The notes below the pieces were generated by a model. The model made no database searches. It worked only from the letters and a program-made list of their open reading frames with translations, and was not told the origin of the DNA. The translations under genes were made by a program, and so were the position numbers. DNA of 64,000 nucleotides from an uncultured Clostridia bacterium (GTDB lineage: Bacteria; Bacillota; Clostridia; TANB77; CAG-508). Position 1 is the first letter of the stretch; each line of letters opens with the position of its first letter. Location: NCBI GenBank assembly GCA_934130085.1, contig CAKOXK010000001.1:62001-126000 (forward strand), in the 5' to 3' direction. Positions 55,145 through 64,000 of this stretch are shown in pieces.

Positions 55145-57775
55145 ATGAGGTTTTATCTTGAAAATGTAGATGAAGTTTTAAACGAGCTTAAGACTTCACG
55201 AGAAGGTTTATCTGGAGAAGAGGCAAATGTTAGATTAAATAATGATGGTAAGAATAGATTAAAAGAGGAACATAAAAAAACTTTACTTCAAAAAATTATA
55301 AAGTCTATTTCAGATCCAATGATAATTATGCTTTTAGTTACGTGCTTAATTTCTTACATAATTTCAGTTGCTGAGCATAGTTCTCCAGTTGATGTTTTTG
55401 TTATATTGTTTGTTGTTATTATTAATACTGCCATGGGTTTAATTCAGGAGAGTAAGGCCGAAAAGGCTATGGAATCTTTAAAAATGATGACTAAATCTAA
55501 GTCAAAAGTAAAAAGAGATGGAGAAGTTTTATTAATCGATAGTGAAGATATTGTTAAAGGCGATGTTCTAGTTCTAGAGGCTGGTGATATTATTCCTGCT
55601 GATGCAAGAGTTATAGAAACTCATACAATGAAGGTGGATGAGTCAGCGCTTACTGGAGAATCTGTTTCCATAAATAAATTAATCAACACGTTAAACCTTG
55701 CAGAAAATCAAATAGATATTTCTTTAGCAGATAGAAATAATATGATTTTTATGGGAAGTGTTGTATCTTATGGAAGAGGCGAAGCTGTTGTTTGTGAGAC
55801 AGGAATGAGAACTGAACTGGGCAAAATTGCAAGTAGTTTAAATAATGTTAAAGACGAAGCGACACCTTTACAAATAAAAATGAAAGAACTTTCAAAAGTT
55901 TTAACAAAGATTGTTCTTGTAATTTGTGTAATTGTATTTATTGTGAGTTTAATAAGAGCTAAAACATTAAATGTTGATATTGTGAGAAATACTGTTCTTG
56001 CATCTGTTGCTTTAGCTGTAGCTGCTATACCAGAGGGGTTACCTGCAATTGTTACAATAATTTTATCAATTGGAGTAACAGAAATGGCTAAAAGAAAAGC
56101 TCTGATAAGAAAATTAACCGCTGTTGAAACTTTAGGAGCTGTTCAGGTAATTTGTACAGATAAAACCGGAACATTAACCAAAAATCAGATGACTGTTACA
56201 AGAATTTACACATCAGGGGATAAGAATGAAAAAGAAACTACATTATTAATCAAGGGAATGTGCTTGTGCTCAGATTCAAAGCTTGAAAAAGATGCAAAAA
56301 GGGCTAAGGGAGAGCCAACAGAAAACGCATTGGTAGAATATGCAAACAATCAAGGCTTTCCAAAGTATGAACTTGAGAAAATGTATAAAAGAGTATATGA
56401 AATCCCATTTGATTCTAATAAAAAAATGATGTCAACAATACATGAAAACAATAATAAGTACATTCAATTTACAAAAGGTGCAACAGAAATTTTATTGGAA
56501 AAGTGTAATAGATATATGGAAAATGATGAAATTCATGAAATGACCAAAGAGTTTAAGGAAAAAATACTTATAGAAAACAACAAATTTGCATCAGATGCTT
56601 TAAGAGTATTGGGTCTTGCATATAGAGAGTTAAATGAAATTCCAAAAGGTTTAGAAAATAATGAGGCAGAAAACAATTTAATATTTGTAGGATTTATGGG
56701 AATGATGGATCCATGCAGAGAAGAAGTCAATAATGCAATATTAAAGTGTAAGAATGCAGGTATTAGAACAATAATGATAACAGGAGACCATAGAGATACG
56801 GCTCTTGCAATAGCAAAAAAGCTTGAAATAATAGAAGATGAAAGCGAAATAACAGTAGGCGCAGAAATAGATGGAATAACAGATGAGGAGCTTGTTGAAG
56901 TATTAAAGAAATGCTCAGTATTTGCAAGGGTACAGCCAGAGCATAAAACAAGAATAGTAAAAGCATTAAAAAGATTAGGCTATGTAACAGCAATGACAGG
57001 AGACGGAGTGAATGATGCTCCATCAATAAAAGAAGCGGATGTAGGAATAAGCATGGGAATAACGGGAACTGATGTAAGTAAAGGTGTTTCAGATGTAATT
57101 TTATCAAATGATAACTTCAAAACAATAGTAGATGCAGTAGAAGAAGGAAGAAGAATTTATGACAATATAAGAAAAGTAATTCAATTTCAGTTATCAACTA
57201 ACATGGGTGAAGTATTAACAATATTCTTTGCATCAATTTTGAATGCAGAAATATTAACACCTGCACATTTATTATGGATAAATATGATAACAGATTCAAC
57301 TCCAGGATTGGCACTTGGAATGGAAAGAGCAGAAGAAAACATAATGAAAAACAAACCAAGACAAAAAAATGAAAGCGTATTTTCAGATGGGGCAGGAATA
57401 AACATGGTATGGCAAGGAATACTAATGGCTGTATTGGTAACAATTTCATACTTTATAGGAGAAAAAATAGGTGGACACAAAAACGGAATGTCAATGGCAT
57501 TCATAACAATGAACTTTGCAGAACTCTTCGAAGCAATTTGCATGAGGTCGCAGCAAAAACCAATAATAAAGCTAAAAAAGAAAAATCTATATTTATTGGG
57601 AGCTACAATATTAACAGTAATATTAACACTATCAGTAATTTACATACCATTCTTTGTGAAAATATTTAGCTTTAGTGCAATAGATGCAAAAGAACTATTA
57701 ATAGCAACAACACTTGCATTAATTCTAATTCCAATAATAGAAATTGAAAAAACTATTGCAAAAGCAAATAAATAA
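55145..57775 (+). CDS. Calcium-transporting P-type ATPase (P2A/SERCA-like)
   Basis: 876 residues with AGGAG upstream. P-type landmarks in order: DESALTGES (actuator TGES), VALAVAAIPEGLPAIVTI in M4 (PEGLP ion site), CTDKTGTLTKNQMTV (phosphorylated Asp), FTKGATEILLEKC (KGA of the nucleotide domain), MMDPCREEV, MTGDGVNDAPSIKEADVGISMG (GDGVND) and a C-terminal six-helix region with LLWINMITDSTPGLALGMERAEENIM. Ten membrane helices, Ca2+ or Mn2+ export (PacL/YloB type). The coding strand moves from T-rich at the start to A-rich at the end. Confidence 0.92.
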   Translation: MRFYLENVDEVLNELKTSREGLSGEEANVRLNNDGKNRLKEEHKKTLLQKIIKSISDPMIIMLLVTCLISYIISVAEHSSPVDVFVILFVVIINTAMGLIQESKAEKAMESLKMMTKSKSKVKRDGEVLLIDSEDIVKGDVLVLEAGDIIPADARVIETHTMKVDESALTGESVSINKLINTLNLAENQIDISLADRNNMIFMGSVVSYGRGEAVVCETGMRTELGKIASSLNNVKDEATPLQIKMKELSKVLTKIVLVICVIVFIVSLIRAKTLNVDIVRNTVLASVALAVAAIPEGLPAIVTIILSIGVTEMAKRKALIRKLTAVETLGAVQVICTDKTGTLTKNQMTVTRIYTSGDKNEKETTLLIKGMCLCSDSKLEKDAKRAKGEPTENALVEYANNQGFPKYELEKMYKRVYEIPFDSNKKMMSTIHENNNKYIQFTKGATEILLEKCNRYMENDEIHEMTKEFKEKILIENNKFASDALRVLGLAYRELNEIPKGLENNEAENNLIFVGFMGMMDPCREEVNNAILKCKNAGIRTIMITGDHRDTALAIAKKLEIIEDESEITVGAEIDGITDEELVEVLKKCSVFARVQPEHKTRIVKALKRLGYVTAMTGDGVNDAPSIKEADVGISMGITGTDVSKGVSDVILSNDNFKTIVDAVEEGRRIYDNIRKVIQFQLSTNMGEVLTIFFASILNAEILTPAHLLWINMITDSTPGLALGMERAEENIMKNKPRQKNESVFSDGAGINMVWQGILMAVLVTISYFIGEKIGGHKNGMSMAFITMNFAELFEAICMRSQQKPIIKLKKKNLYLLGATILTVILTLSVIYIPFFVKIFSFSAIDAKELLIATTLALILIPIIEIEKTIAKANK

Positions 57776-57827
57776 TGATATAATAATCGTGTTTTATTAG
57801 ATAGTTCACTAAGAGGAGGTGCAAAAT

Positions 57828-58214
57828 ATGCCAAACATTAAATCAGCAATAAAGAGAGTTAAGATAGCAGAAAAGAAAACACTTAATAATAGTATGTTAA
57901 AATCTGAATATAAAACAGCAGTTAAAAAATATGAAGCTGCAAATGCTAAAGCTTCTGCAGAAGCAGCTGATCTTTTATCAGTAGCAAAAAGTGAAATTGA
58001 TCATGCATGCTCAAAAGGAGTTATTTCTAAAAATGCTGCATCAAGAAAAAAGTCTCGTTTAGAGAAAAAATTAGCAGTTAAAGCTGAGCCAAAAAAAGCT
58101 CTTGCTAAGAAAACAACAGCTAAAGCTGAAAAAGCAGTAAAAGAAGAAAAAGCTGAAGTTAAAGAAGCTGCTCCAAAAAAAGAAACAAAAAAAGCTACAA
58201 AAAAAGCAGAATAA
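57828..58214 (+). CDS. rpsT: Ribosomal protein S20 with C-terminal extension
   Basis: 128 residues; ATG 57828 follows AGAGGAGGTG. The first about 85 residues are normal S20 (MPNIKSAIKRVKIAEKKT, SEIDHACSKGVISKNAASRKKSRLEKKL). The remaining about 40 residues are a Lys/Ala/Glu-rich tail (KKTTAKAEKAVKEEKAEVKE) not found in most S20 proteins. S20 binds 16S rRNA in the small subunit. A strong terminator follows. Confidence 0.93.
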   Translation: MPNIKSAIKRVKIAEKKTLNNSMLKSEYKTAVKKYEAANAKASAEAADLLSVAKSEIDHACSKGVISKNAASRKKSRLEKKLAVKAEPKKALAKKTTAKAEKAVKEEKAEVKEAAPKKETKKATKKAE

Positions 58215-58218
58215 AAAA

Positions 58219-58253
58219 ATAATACTGAGAATTGAAACTCAGTATTATTTTTT
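58219..58253 (+). terminator. Terminator of rpsT
   Basis: Stem aataatactgag / ctcagtattatt with a T run. Confidence 0.85.
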
Positions 58254-58285
58254 ACTTTAAATTATAAATAATAAACAATAAATTA

Positions 58286-58327
58286 TAATTTATTATTTAT
58301 TATTTATTATTTATTATTTATTATTCA
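58286..58327. repeat. 7-bp microsatellite (TTATTAT)n
   Basis: About six copies of a 7-bp unit between rpsT and hpf, ending just at the hpf stop codon. Confidence 0.8.
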
Positions 58328-58858
58328 TTAATCTTCAGGCTCTAATATACCAAAGTTCTTACCATCTTTAAGTTTATAAATAACATTAACTTTATTTGTG
58401 TCAGCATTTATAAAAGGCAAGAATTTGTTTTTAGCATCTGCTTCAAGTAAAAGCTTGGCATCTTCTTCAGTAAGAGGCTTAATGCTATAATAAATAGTTT
58501 TAATAACCTCGCCGTCATCTGCTAAAACTTCTTCTTGATCTGAATTTTGGAATCTGATTGTATCTGTCATATTTTGTTTATCTTTTTTAGTTTTATTCTT
58601 TCTTATTTGACCTTCAAGAATCTCAATATCTTTATCTATTGAAGAATATAAATCATGGCTTGCTGTTACAGCTTTGTATAATTCACCATTGATTGAAACT
58701 CTGATTTCAGCAACCTGTTTATTACCTTCAATTTTTAGAGTTGCAGTTGCATCAAATTCATCTCCAAAATATTTAACTAATTTAGCAACCTTTTCATCAA
58801 TATAATTTTTGATAGAATCAGTTAAATCAAAATCTTTTCCAGTTATATTTAAATTCAT
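58328..58858 (-). CDS. hpf: Long-form ribosome hibernation promoting factor
   Basis: 176 residues. N-terminal RaiA/HPF domain (MNLNITGKDFDLTDSIKNYIDEKVAKLVKYF, ATLKIEGNKQVAEIRVSINGELYKA) and a C-terminal dimerisation domain (IYYSIKPLTEEDAKLLLEADAKNKFLPFINADTNKVNVIYKLKDGKNFGIL). The long form dimerises 70S ribosomes into 100S particles in stationary phase. Length is normal. Confidence 0.94.
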   Translation of the reverse strand: MNLNITGKDFDLTDSIKNYIDEKVAKLVKYFGDEFDATATLKIEGNKQVAEIRVSINGELYKAVTASHDLYSSIDKDIEILEGQIRKNKTKKDKQNMTDTIRFQNSDQEEVLADDGEVIKTIYYSIKPLTEEDAKLLLEADAKNKFLPFINADTNKVNVIYKLKDGKNFGILEPED

Positions 58859-58981
58859 AATAATTTTGTATTGTATGATATATTAATGACCTAAATATAT
58901 CATACGCTCCTTTCTTCATTTATTTTATATTAATTTTTTGTAAAAACATTATAACTATAAAAATTAAAAATATCAAGCAAA

Positions 58982-59668
58982 TTACAACATTGGAATGTAA
59001 ATTTCCATGAACGTTAAAGCAAAGTAAATTATAAAGTAAATACCTTGAATAATAGTATACTTCTTAATAAACTTTGAATTTTCTTCATTACCAATAAGTA
59101 ATTTAATTGCAAAGTACATATATACGATTGTAATTGCTGTTGCAAATGCTGATAGTGGAGAAAGTACAGTGTTAAAGTTTCTGCTAAATAAGCTAAGTAA
59201 AGATAAGACAGTAACTAAAATATGAGGCGTTGCGGCAATTGTAACTGTAGTAAAAATAGTTGTTAAAGTCTTTTTTTCACCTTTTTGCATAAAGTAAATA
59301 ACTAAACACATTGCTATAATACCAATAGTAGGTGCTAATAAAGATTGAATCGTAGAGCGAAGACCTGTTCCAAAAAAACGCCAAGTCCAATGATATCCAA
59401 ATAAAGACTTTAATAGAATAGCTACAAGCCAAATAATTGCCAAAATAAGAGCATGTTTAAGGTTCTTATTCTTTCCATCATTAGCTACTGACTTTAGAGT
59501 TTCTAAAGGTTTGCTAAACATAGAAGTAACAAAGTTTGTTGTTTTTTTAGCATCATCTTTAATGTTTACATTTTTGATAGTTTCCTTAACATCATTAACA
59601 GTGTTTTTGGTTTCTTCCTTAATTTCCTCAGAATTAACATTTACATTTTTCTTTTCATCTTCAGCCAT
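58982..59668 (-). CDS. Yip1-domain membrane protein
   Basis: 228 residues. N-terminal charged Lys/Glu/Asn segment (about 50 residues), then FSKPLETLKSVANDGKN, a typical start of the Yip1 domain, and five membrane helices. The family in bacteria is widespread and of unclear function. It lies alone between hpf and the heat-shock operon, transcribed away from it. Confidence 0.78.
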   Translation of the reverse strand: MAEDEKKNVNVNSEEIKEETKNTVNDVKETIKNVNIKDDAKKTTNFVTSMFSKPLETLKSVANDGKNKNLKHALILAIIWLVAILLKSLFGYHWTWRFFGTGLRSTIQSLLAPTIGIIAMCLVIYFMQKGEKKTLTTIFTTVTIAATPHILVTVLSLLSLFSRNFNTVLSPLSAFATAITIVYMYFAIKLLIGNEENSKFIKKYTIIQGIYFIIYFALTFMEIYIPML

Positions 59669-59813
59669 AATAAAAACTCCTTAAAAATATTTAGGTTAAA
59701 TGGTAACCTATAACCAATTTCTAAGGGCATTATAATACAATAATTATTTTTTGTCCATAAAAAGTGAAAAGAACAATAACATTCATCTCAATAAAAAAAT
59801 TTAAAAAATACTA

Positions 59814-59842
59814 TTGCATTTTATTATTTAAGGGTGTATAAT
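59814..59842 (+). promoter_or_regulatory. Sigma-A promoter of the ctsR operon
   Basis: TTGCAT, 17 nt, TATAAT. The CtsR operator begins 4 nt after the -10 box. Confidence 0.8.
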
Positions 59843-59845
59843 AAA

Positions 59846-59868
59846 AGTCAAAGAAAGTCAAAGTCAAA
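59846..59868 (+). promoter_or_regulatory. CtsR operator
   Basis: Perfect match to the CtsR heptad pair: AGTCAAA GAA AGTCAAA (59846-59862), with a third GTCAAA following at 59863. It overlaps the expected transcription start, so CtsR binding should block the promoter; released on heat shock. The remaining leader to 60003 shows no other element. Confidence 0.9.
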
Positions 59869-60003
59869 TATAAAACACAAAGAAGAACAAAAATAAAGCA
59901 GAAAAACATAAAGCACAAAATGTAAATAAAAAATAAAGCGCAAGCGTAAATAAAAACGAATATATATTTTTTGACTTTCAGTTTTATATGGGGGAATCAA
60001 TTA

Positions 60004-60447
60004 ATGAGAATATCAGACGTTATAGAGAATTTCATAAAACAGATGCTTGATGATGATAATTCAGTAACTCTTCAACGTAATGATTTAGCTGATCATTTTA
60101 ACTGCGTGCCATCTCAGATTAATTATGTTATTCAAACAAGATTTACGCCAATTCATGGTTACTATGTTGAGAGCCAAAGAGGTGGTGGAGGTTATATTAA
60201 AATTCAAAAAGTTAATGTTACAAAAAGCAATTATTTGATGCATATTATCACTAGTATAGGTGATAAAATTACGGCAAAAGAAATTGACATTTTTGTTAAT
60301 AATTTTCTTGATAATAATATAATAAATGAAAAAGAGTCAAAACTAATTAAAAGTGCTACAAATGATAAGGTTCTTGCAATTGAGCCTGAGCTGAAAGATA
60401 AAATTAGGGCAAGAATTTTTAAAAATATGCTAATAACATTAGTATAG
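60004..60447 (+). CDS. ctsR: Heat-shock transcriptional repressor CtsR
   Basis: 147 residues; ATG 60004 gives the family start MRISDVIENFIKQMLDD. Winged-helix DNA-binding domain (VTLQRNDLADHFNCVPSQINYVIQTRFTPIHGYYVESQRGGGGYIKI, with the glycine-rich wing RGGGG that acts as the heat sensor) and a C-terminal four-helix domain that McsB targets. First gene of the operon ctsR-mcsA-mcsB-clpC; represses its own promoter through the site at 59846. Confidence 0.95.
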   Translation: MRISDVIENFIKQMLDDDNSVTLQRNDLADHFNCVPSQINYVIQTRFTPIHGYYVESQRGGGGYIKIQKVNVTKSNYLMHIITSIGDKITAKEIDIFVNNFLDNNIINEKESKLIKSATNDKVLAIEPELKDKIRARIFKNMLITLV

Positions 60448-60465
60448 TATAAGGAGGTAATAAAT

Positions 60466-61044
60466 ATGTTATGTCAAAATTGTGGTAGAAATGAAGCAAA
60501 TGTTAAATATACACAAATTATAAACGGAGTTAAAAAGGAGGTTATGCTTTGCCATGAATGTGCAATGAAGCTTGGAATTGATAGTATTGCCATGCCTGAT
60601 TTTCCAATCAACTTCAAGAGCTTCTTAGGTGATTTCTTTAATGATTACCAAGAGAACGAGTTGATGCCAAGCCTTACAAATACAGTCACAAAATGCAAAA
60701 ATTGTAATATGACTTATGATGATTTCATAAAAACAGGTATGTTTGGGTGCGAGGAGTGTTATGATACTTTCTCAAATCCAATTGATGCATTACTTAAAAA
60801 TCTTCATGGTACAGCAAGACATATTGGAAGAATTCCAGGAGCTAAAGCAAGCAAAATTAAGATTGATGATGAAAATTCAAAAGATTCAGAAAATAATTCT
60901 AATGAAGCTTCTAATAAAAATGCTAAAAATGAATCTGAAAGCAAAAAAGAAAAATTGCAAGCTGAACTTGAGAAGGCAATCAAAGAAGAAAGATATGAAG
61001 ATGCTGCAAAAATTAGAGATGAGTTAAAGGAGATTGAAAAATAA
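60466..61044 (+). CDS. mcsA: McsA, activator of protein arginine kinase
   Basis: 192 residues with AAGGAGG upstream. Two zinc-finger blocks are visible (CQNCGRNEANVKYTQ with LCHECA; CKNCNMTYDDFIKTGMFGCEECY) and a C-terminal UVR domain (KLQAELEKAIKEERYEDAAKIRDELKEIE). McsA stimulates McsB and modulates CtsR. A longer Ser/Asn/Lys linker lies between. Its stop overlaps the mcsB start (TAATG). Confidence 0.93.
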   Translation: MLCQNCGRNEANVKYTQIINGVKKEVMLCHECAMKLGIDSIAMPDFPINFKSFLGDFFNDYQENELMPSLTNTVTKCKNCNMTYDDFIKTGMFGCEECYDTFSNPIDALLKNLHGTARHIGRIPGAKASKIKIDDENSKDSENNSNEASNKNAKNESESKKEKLQAELEKAIKEERYEDAAKIRDELKEIEK

Positions 61045-62057
61045 TGAGTTGGTATTTACAAAGTGGAAAAGAATCTGATGTAGTAATATCATCAAGAGTT
61101 AGATTATCAAGGAATATCAAAGGAATTCCTTTTACAACGAGAGCTAAAGCAAGCGATTTAAAACGTGTATTTGATTTAATGAAGGAAGCAACTCTTTCAT
61201 TAGGATATGGTCTTAATTTTATTGCATTAAAAGATATGGACGATTTAACACGAAATGCATTGGCCGAAAAGCACATAATAAGCATGGAACTTGCAAAAAG
61301 TCAAAATCCTTATGCGGCTATTCTTATAAATGATGATGAAAATATTTGCATAGAAATAAATGAAGAAGATCATATAAAATTACAAGTGTTTAGCTCTGGT
61401 CTTGATCTTGAGAATTTGATGAATCTAGCAATTGAAATTGACCAAAAGCTTGAAGAAATTATTCCATATAGCTTCAATGAAAAGTATGGTTATTTAACAG
61501 CATGTCCAACTAATGTAGGAACAGGCTTAAAGGCATCAGTATTAGTCCATTTAAAAGCATTGTCAATGACTGGAAATGCTAGAAAAGTATTAAATGCAAT
61601 AAATGGTCTTGGAATGAATGTAAGAGGACTATATGGTGAAGGAACAAAGGTTGAAGGTGATATGTACCAAATATCAAATAACCAAACCCTTGGAATAACT
61701 GAAAAAGAAATAATCAAAAACTTAAACTTAATAACTCAAAAAATTATAAAGCAAGAAAAATACGCAAGAAAATACCTAGCACAAAAAGAGATAGAACTTC
61801 AAGATATGGTGTATAGAGACTTTGGAGTTTTATCAAATGCAAGAAGGATTTCTGAAGAAGAAATAAAAGACCTTCTTTCAAGCGTAAAACTTGGATGTGA
61901 TTTAGGCATAATTTCAGAGGTGGATGACAAAAAAATTCTAGAACTAATGTTATACACTAAAGATGCAAACTTGCAAAAAAGAGTTGGCAAAAAACTTAAC
62001 TCATACGAAAGAGAAATTGAAAGAGCAAATGTTGTTAAACAAATATTAAACCAATAA
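61044..62057 (+). CDS. mcsB: McsB protein arginine kinase
   Basis: 337 residues. Phosphagen-kinase fold landmarks: VISSRVRLSRNIKGIPF, NEEDHIKLQVF, YGYLTACPTNVGTGLKASVLVHL (catalytic Cys in CPTNVGTG) and RGLYGEGT. McsB phosphorylates arginine residues on unfolded proteins and CtsR, marking them for ClpCP degradation. Coupled to mcsA by a one-base overlap. Confidence 0.95.
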   Translation: MSWYLQSGKESDVVISSRVRLSRNIKGIPFTTRAKASDLKRVFDLMKEATLSLGYGLNFIALKDMDDLTRNALAEKHIISMELAKSQNPYAAILINDDENICIEINEEDHIKLQVFSSGLDLENLMNLAIEIDQKLEEIIPYSFNEKYGYLTACPTNVGTGLKASVLVHLKALSMTGNARKVLNAINGLGMNVRGLYGEGTKVEGDMYQISNNQTLGITEKEIIKNLNLITQKIIKQEKYARKYLAQKEIELQDMVYRDFGVLSNARRISEEEIKDLLSSVKLGCDLGIISEVDDKKILELMLYTKDANLQKRVGKKLNSYEREIERANVVKQILNQ

Positions 62058-62213
62058 ATAATACCTGCATAAACTATAATCTAACAATAATCTGAATAAA
62101 TTGCAAAATAACAAAATGATATTTAATAACAGAAATGATATCAGCAAAATGACAAAATAATAGCAAAAAAATAAATTTTATAAATTTAATCATTAAAAAA
62201 GGAGATGATATTT

Positions 62214-64000
62214 ATGTATTATAAATTTACAGCAAGAGCCGAAAAAGCTCTTGAAATAGCACAAGAACTTGCAATGGAATTAGGTCATAATTACATTGGT
62301 ACAGAGCATATTTTATATGGCCTTGCTGAAGAGGGAACTGGTGTTGCAAGTAACGTTTTGAGTGAACAAAATCTTGGAGGAGAAACAATAAAACAAGAGA
62401 TTATTGATATTGTTGGCGTTGGTGATCCAATAGATGACCCAGAAAGCTTGGGATTTACTCCAAGATCTAAAAGAGTAATTGAGAATGCATTTATGGATGC
62501 AAGAAGATTGGGCTCAGATTATATTGGTACTGAACACATTTTAATTGGAATATTAAGAGAGGGTGATAGTGTTGCAACTAGAATTTTAATGGAAGCTAAT
62601 GCAGATCCTCAAAAAATGTACACTGAAATAATAAAAATATTAAATGAAGAGGGAAGTTCAAAAGGAGCCGAAGAAAATAAAACTTCAGGAAGTTACAACC
62701 AAACTCCAACTTTAAATCAGTATGGTTCTGATTTAACTAAACTAGCAAAAGAGGGTAAGCTTGATCCTGTAATAGGAAGAAAGCAAGAAATTCAAAGGGT
62801 AATAGAGATATTATCAAGAAGAACTAAAAATAATCCTTGCTTAATTGGTGAACCAGGTGTTGGTAAAACCGCAGTTGTAGAAGGCCTAGCTGAAAAAATT
62901 GTTGCGGGAGATGTACCAGAAATACTTAAAAATAAAAGAGTTGTTAGTGTTGATATGGCTAACATGATAGCTGGTGCTAAATATAGAGGTGACTTTGAAG
63001 AGAGAATTAAAAAGGTTCTTAAAGAAGTACAAAAAGCAAAAGATGTAATCCTATTCATAGATGAAATTCACACAATAGTTGGTGCTGGTTCAGCAGAAGG
63101 TGCAATTGATGCAGCAAATATCCTAAAGCCATTGCTTGCGAGAGGAGAAATTCAATTAGTAGGAGCTACAACATTAAAAGAATATAGAAAATTCATTGAA
63201 AAAGACGCAGCATTAGAGAGAAGGTTTAGTCAAGTAATTGTACAAGAACCAACAGAAGAAGAAACTGTAAAAATACTTGAAGGCTTAAGAGATAAATATG
63301 AAGCTCATCATAATGTAAAAATATCGGATGAAGCAATAAAAGCGTGTGTAGATTTATCATCAAGATATATAAATGATAGATTTTTACCTGATAAAGCAAT
63401 TGATTTGATGGATGAGGCATCATCACGTTTAAGAATGAAAAGCTATATGGAGCCAGATTCATTCAAAGGAATGCAAGATGAAATTGAAAGATTAAATAAA
63501 GAAAAAGAAGATGCAATAAGAACACAAGAGTTCGAAAAAGCAGCTAAATTGCGTGATGAAGAAAACAATAAAAAGAAAGAGCTTGAAAAAGCTAAGAAAG
63601 ATTGGCAAGAAAAAAATAGTAAGCAAATATTACAACTAAAAGAAGAAGACATACAAGCAGTAGTTGCAGCTTGGACTGGAATACCTGTATCAAAAGTATC
63701 TGAAACAGAAAGTGAGAAGCTTAAAAACTTAGAGCAAAACTTGCATAAAAGAGTAATAGGCCAAGATGAAGCAGTGTCAGCAGTTGCAAAAGCAATAAAG
63801 AGAAGCAGACTAGGACTAAAAGATCCAAACAAGCCAATAGGATCATTCTTATTCTTAGGTCCAACAGGTGTTGGTAAGACAGAATTATCAAAAGCTTTAG
63901 CTGAAAGTCTATTCGGTTCAGAAGATGCATTAATCAGAATTGATATGTCAGAATACATGGAATCACACTCAACTGCTAAACTAATAGGAGCTCCTCCAGG
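62214..64000 (+). CDS. clpC: ClpC AAA+ unfoldase (3' partial)
   Basis: About 595 residues in the window, cut by the right edge. AAAAAAGGAGATG precedes ATG 62214. In order: the N domain with two Clp-N repeats (AEKALEIAQELAMELGHNYIGTEHIL; DARRLGSDYIGTEHILIGIL), the first AAA+ module with Walker A GEPGVGKTAVVEGLA, Walker B VILFIDEIH, the UVR-type middle domain (EKEDAIRTQEFEKAAKLRDEENNK), and the start of the second module with GPTGVGKTELSKALAE. ClpC unfolds substrates, including McsB-tagged ones, for ClpP. It is the last visible gene of the CtsR operon. Confidence 0.96.
   Translation, partial: MYYKFTARAEKALEIAQELAMELGHNYIGTEHILYGLAEEGTGVASNVLSEQNLGGETIKQEIIDIVGVGDPIDDPESLGFTPRSKRVIENAFMDARRLGSDYIGTEHILIGILREGDSVATRILMEANADPQKMYTEIIKILNEEGSSKGAEENKTSGSYNQTPTLNQYGSDLTKLAKEGKLDPVIGRKQEIQRVIEILSRRTKNNPCLIGEPGVGKTAVVEGLAEKIVAGDVPEILKNKRVVSVDMANMIAGAKYRGDFEERIKKVLKEVQKAKDVILFIDEIHTIVGAGSAEGAIDAANILKPLLARGEIQLVGATTLKEYRKFIEKDAALERRFSQVIVQEPTEEETVKILEGLRDKYEAHHNVKISDEAIKACVDLSSRYINDRFLPDKAIDLMDEASSRLRMKSYMEPDSFKGMQDEIERLNKEKEDAIRTQEFEKAAKLRDEENNKKKELEKAKKDWQEKNSKQILQLKEEDIQAVVAAWTGIPVSKVSETESEKLKNLEQNLHKRVIGQDEAVSAVAKAIKRSRLGLKDPNKPIGSFLFLGPTGVGKTELSKALAESLFGSEDALIRIDMSEYMESHSTAKLIGAPP

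Overview
The window is an AT-rich chromosomal segment of a low-GC, probably spore-forming anaerobic Bacillota (Clostridia-type, most likely an uncultured gut lineage). Evidence: a ctsR-mcsA-mcsB-clpC operon with a perfect CtsR operator, CotF-like spore-coat proteins, flavin-dependent ThyX, RicT, an LCP ligase, long-form HPF, and many pilin-like proteins with the clostridial 'G-(I/V)-T-L-I-A' N-terminus. Genus cannot be fixed from sequence alone.

Layout. 1-5.1 kb: a cyclic beta-1,2-glucan synthase-like enzyme split in two by a palindromic repeat. 5.4-14.4 kb: frameshifted methyltransferase, LemA/DUF2207, a PhoB/PhoR-type two-component system, signal peptidase I, HolB, RicT, ferredoxin. 14.5-22 kb: RdgB-like pyrophosphatase, a Gld-type ABC exporter operon, RelA/SpoT-fold protein, M18 aminopeptidase. 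22.3-35.8 kb: accessory island beginning near tRNA-fMet. 36-54 kb: housekeeping and envelope genes (TopB, M23 peptidase, CotF pair, integrase, ThyX, CDF transporter, CvpA, LCP, DD-carboxypeptidase). 54-64 kb: ComEA, Ca2+ ATPase, S20, HPF, Yip1, and the CtsR heat-shock operon, running off the right edge in clpC.

The accessory island is the interesting part. Three pilin-like surface proteins (25.6, 29.6 and 32.6 kb) end in a variable region whose codons correspond to AAT/AAC codons in a non-coding template-like repeat at 30,972. For the 29.6-kb gene, 20 of 20 differences over 103 bp fall on template adenines: the signature of a diversity-generating retroelement (DGR). No reverse transcriptase is visible in the window, and two further template copies are truncated, so this looks like a multi-target DGR array served in trans or now orphaned. 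Two of these genes, and a fourth pilin-like gene at 22.4 kb, carry upstream a ~210-bp module bounded by inverted repeats whose interior is oriented oppositely in different copies beside the same gene-proximal flank. This fits an invertible on/off switch, giving expression switching together with sequence diversification of a surface protein. The island also holds an intact and a decayed AbiE toxin-antitoxin pair, a RelE/ParE-type pair, a relaxase fragment, and a duplicated tRNA-fMet 3' end.

Two small repeat families are dispersed through the core genome: a ~120-150-bp GC-richer palindrome (five copies) and a very short insert (29, 42 and 53 bp) that shares one fixed end and in all three cases is flanked by perfect 13-14-bp direct repeats. 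Single-base frameshifts disrupt the methyltransferase, cysE and one AbiEi gene; sequencing error cannot be excluded.
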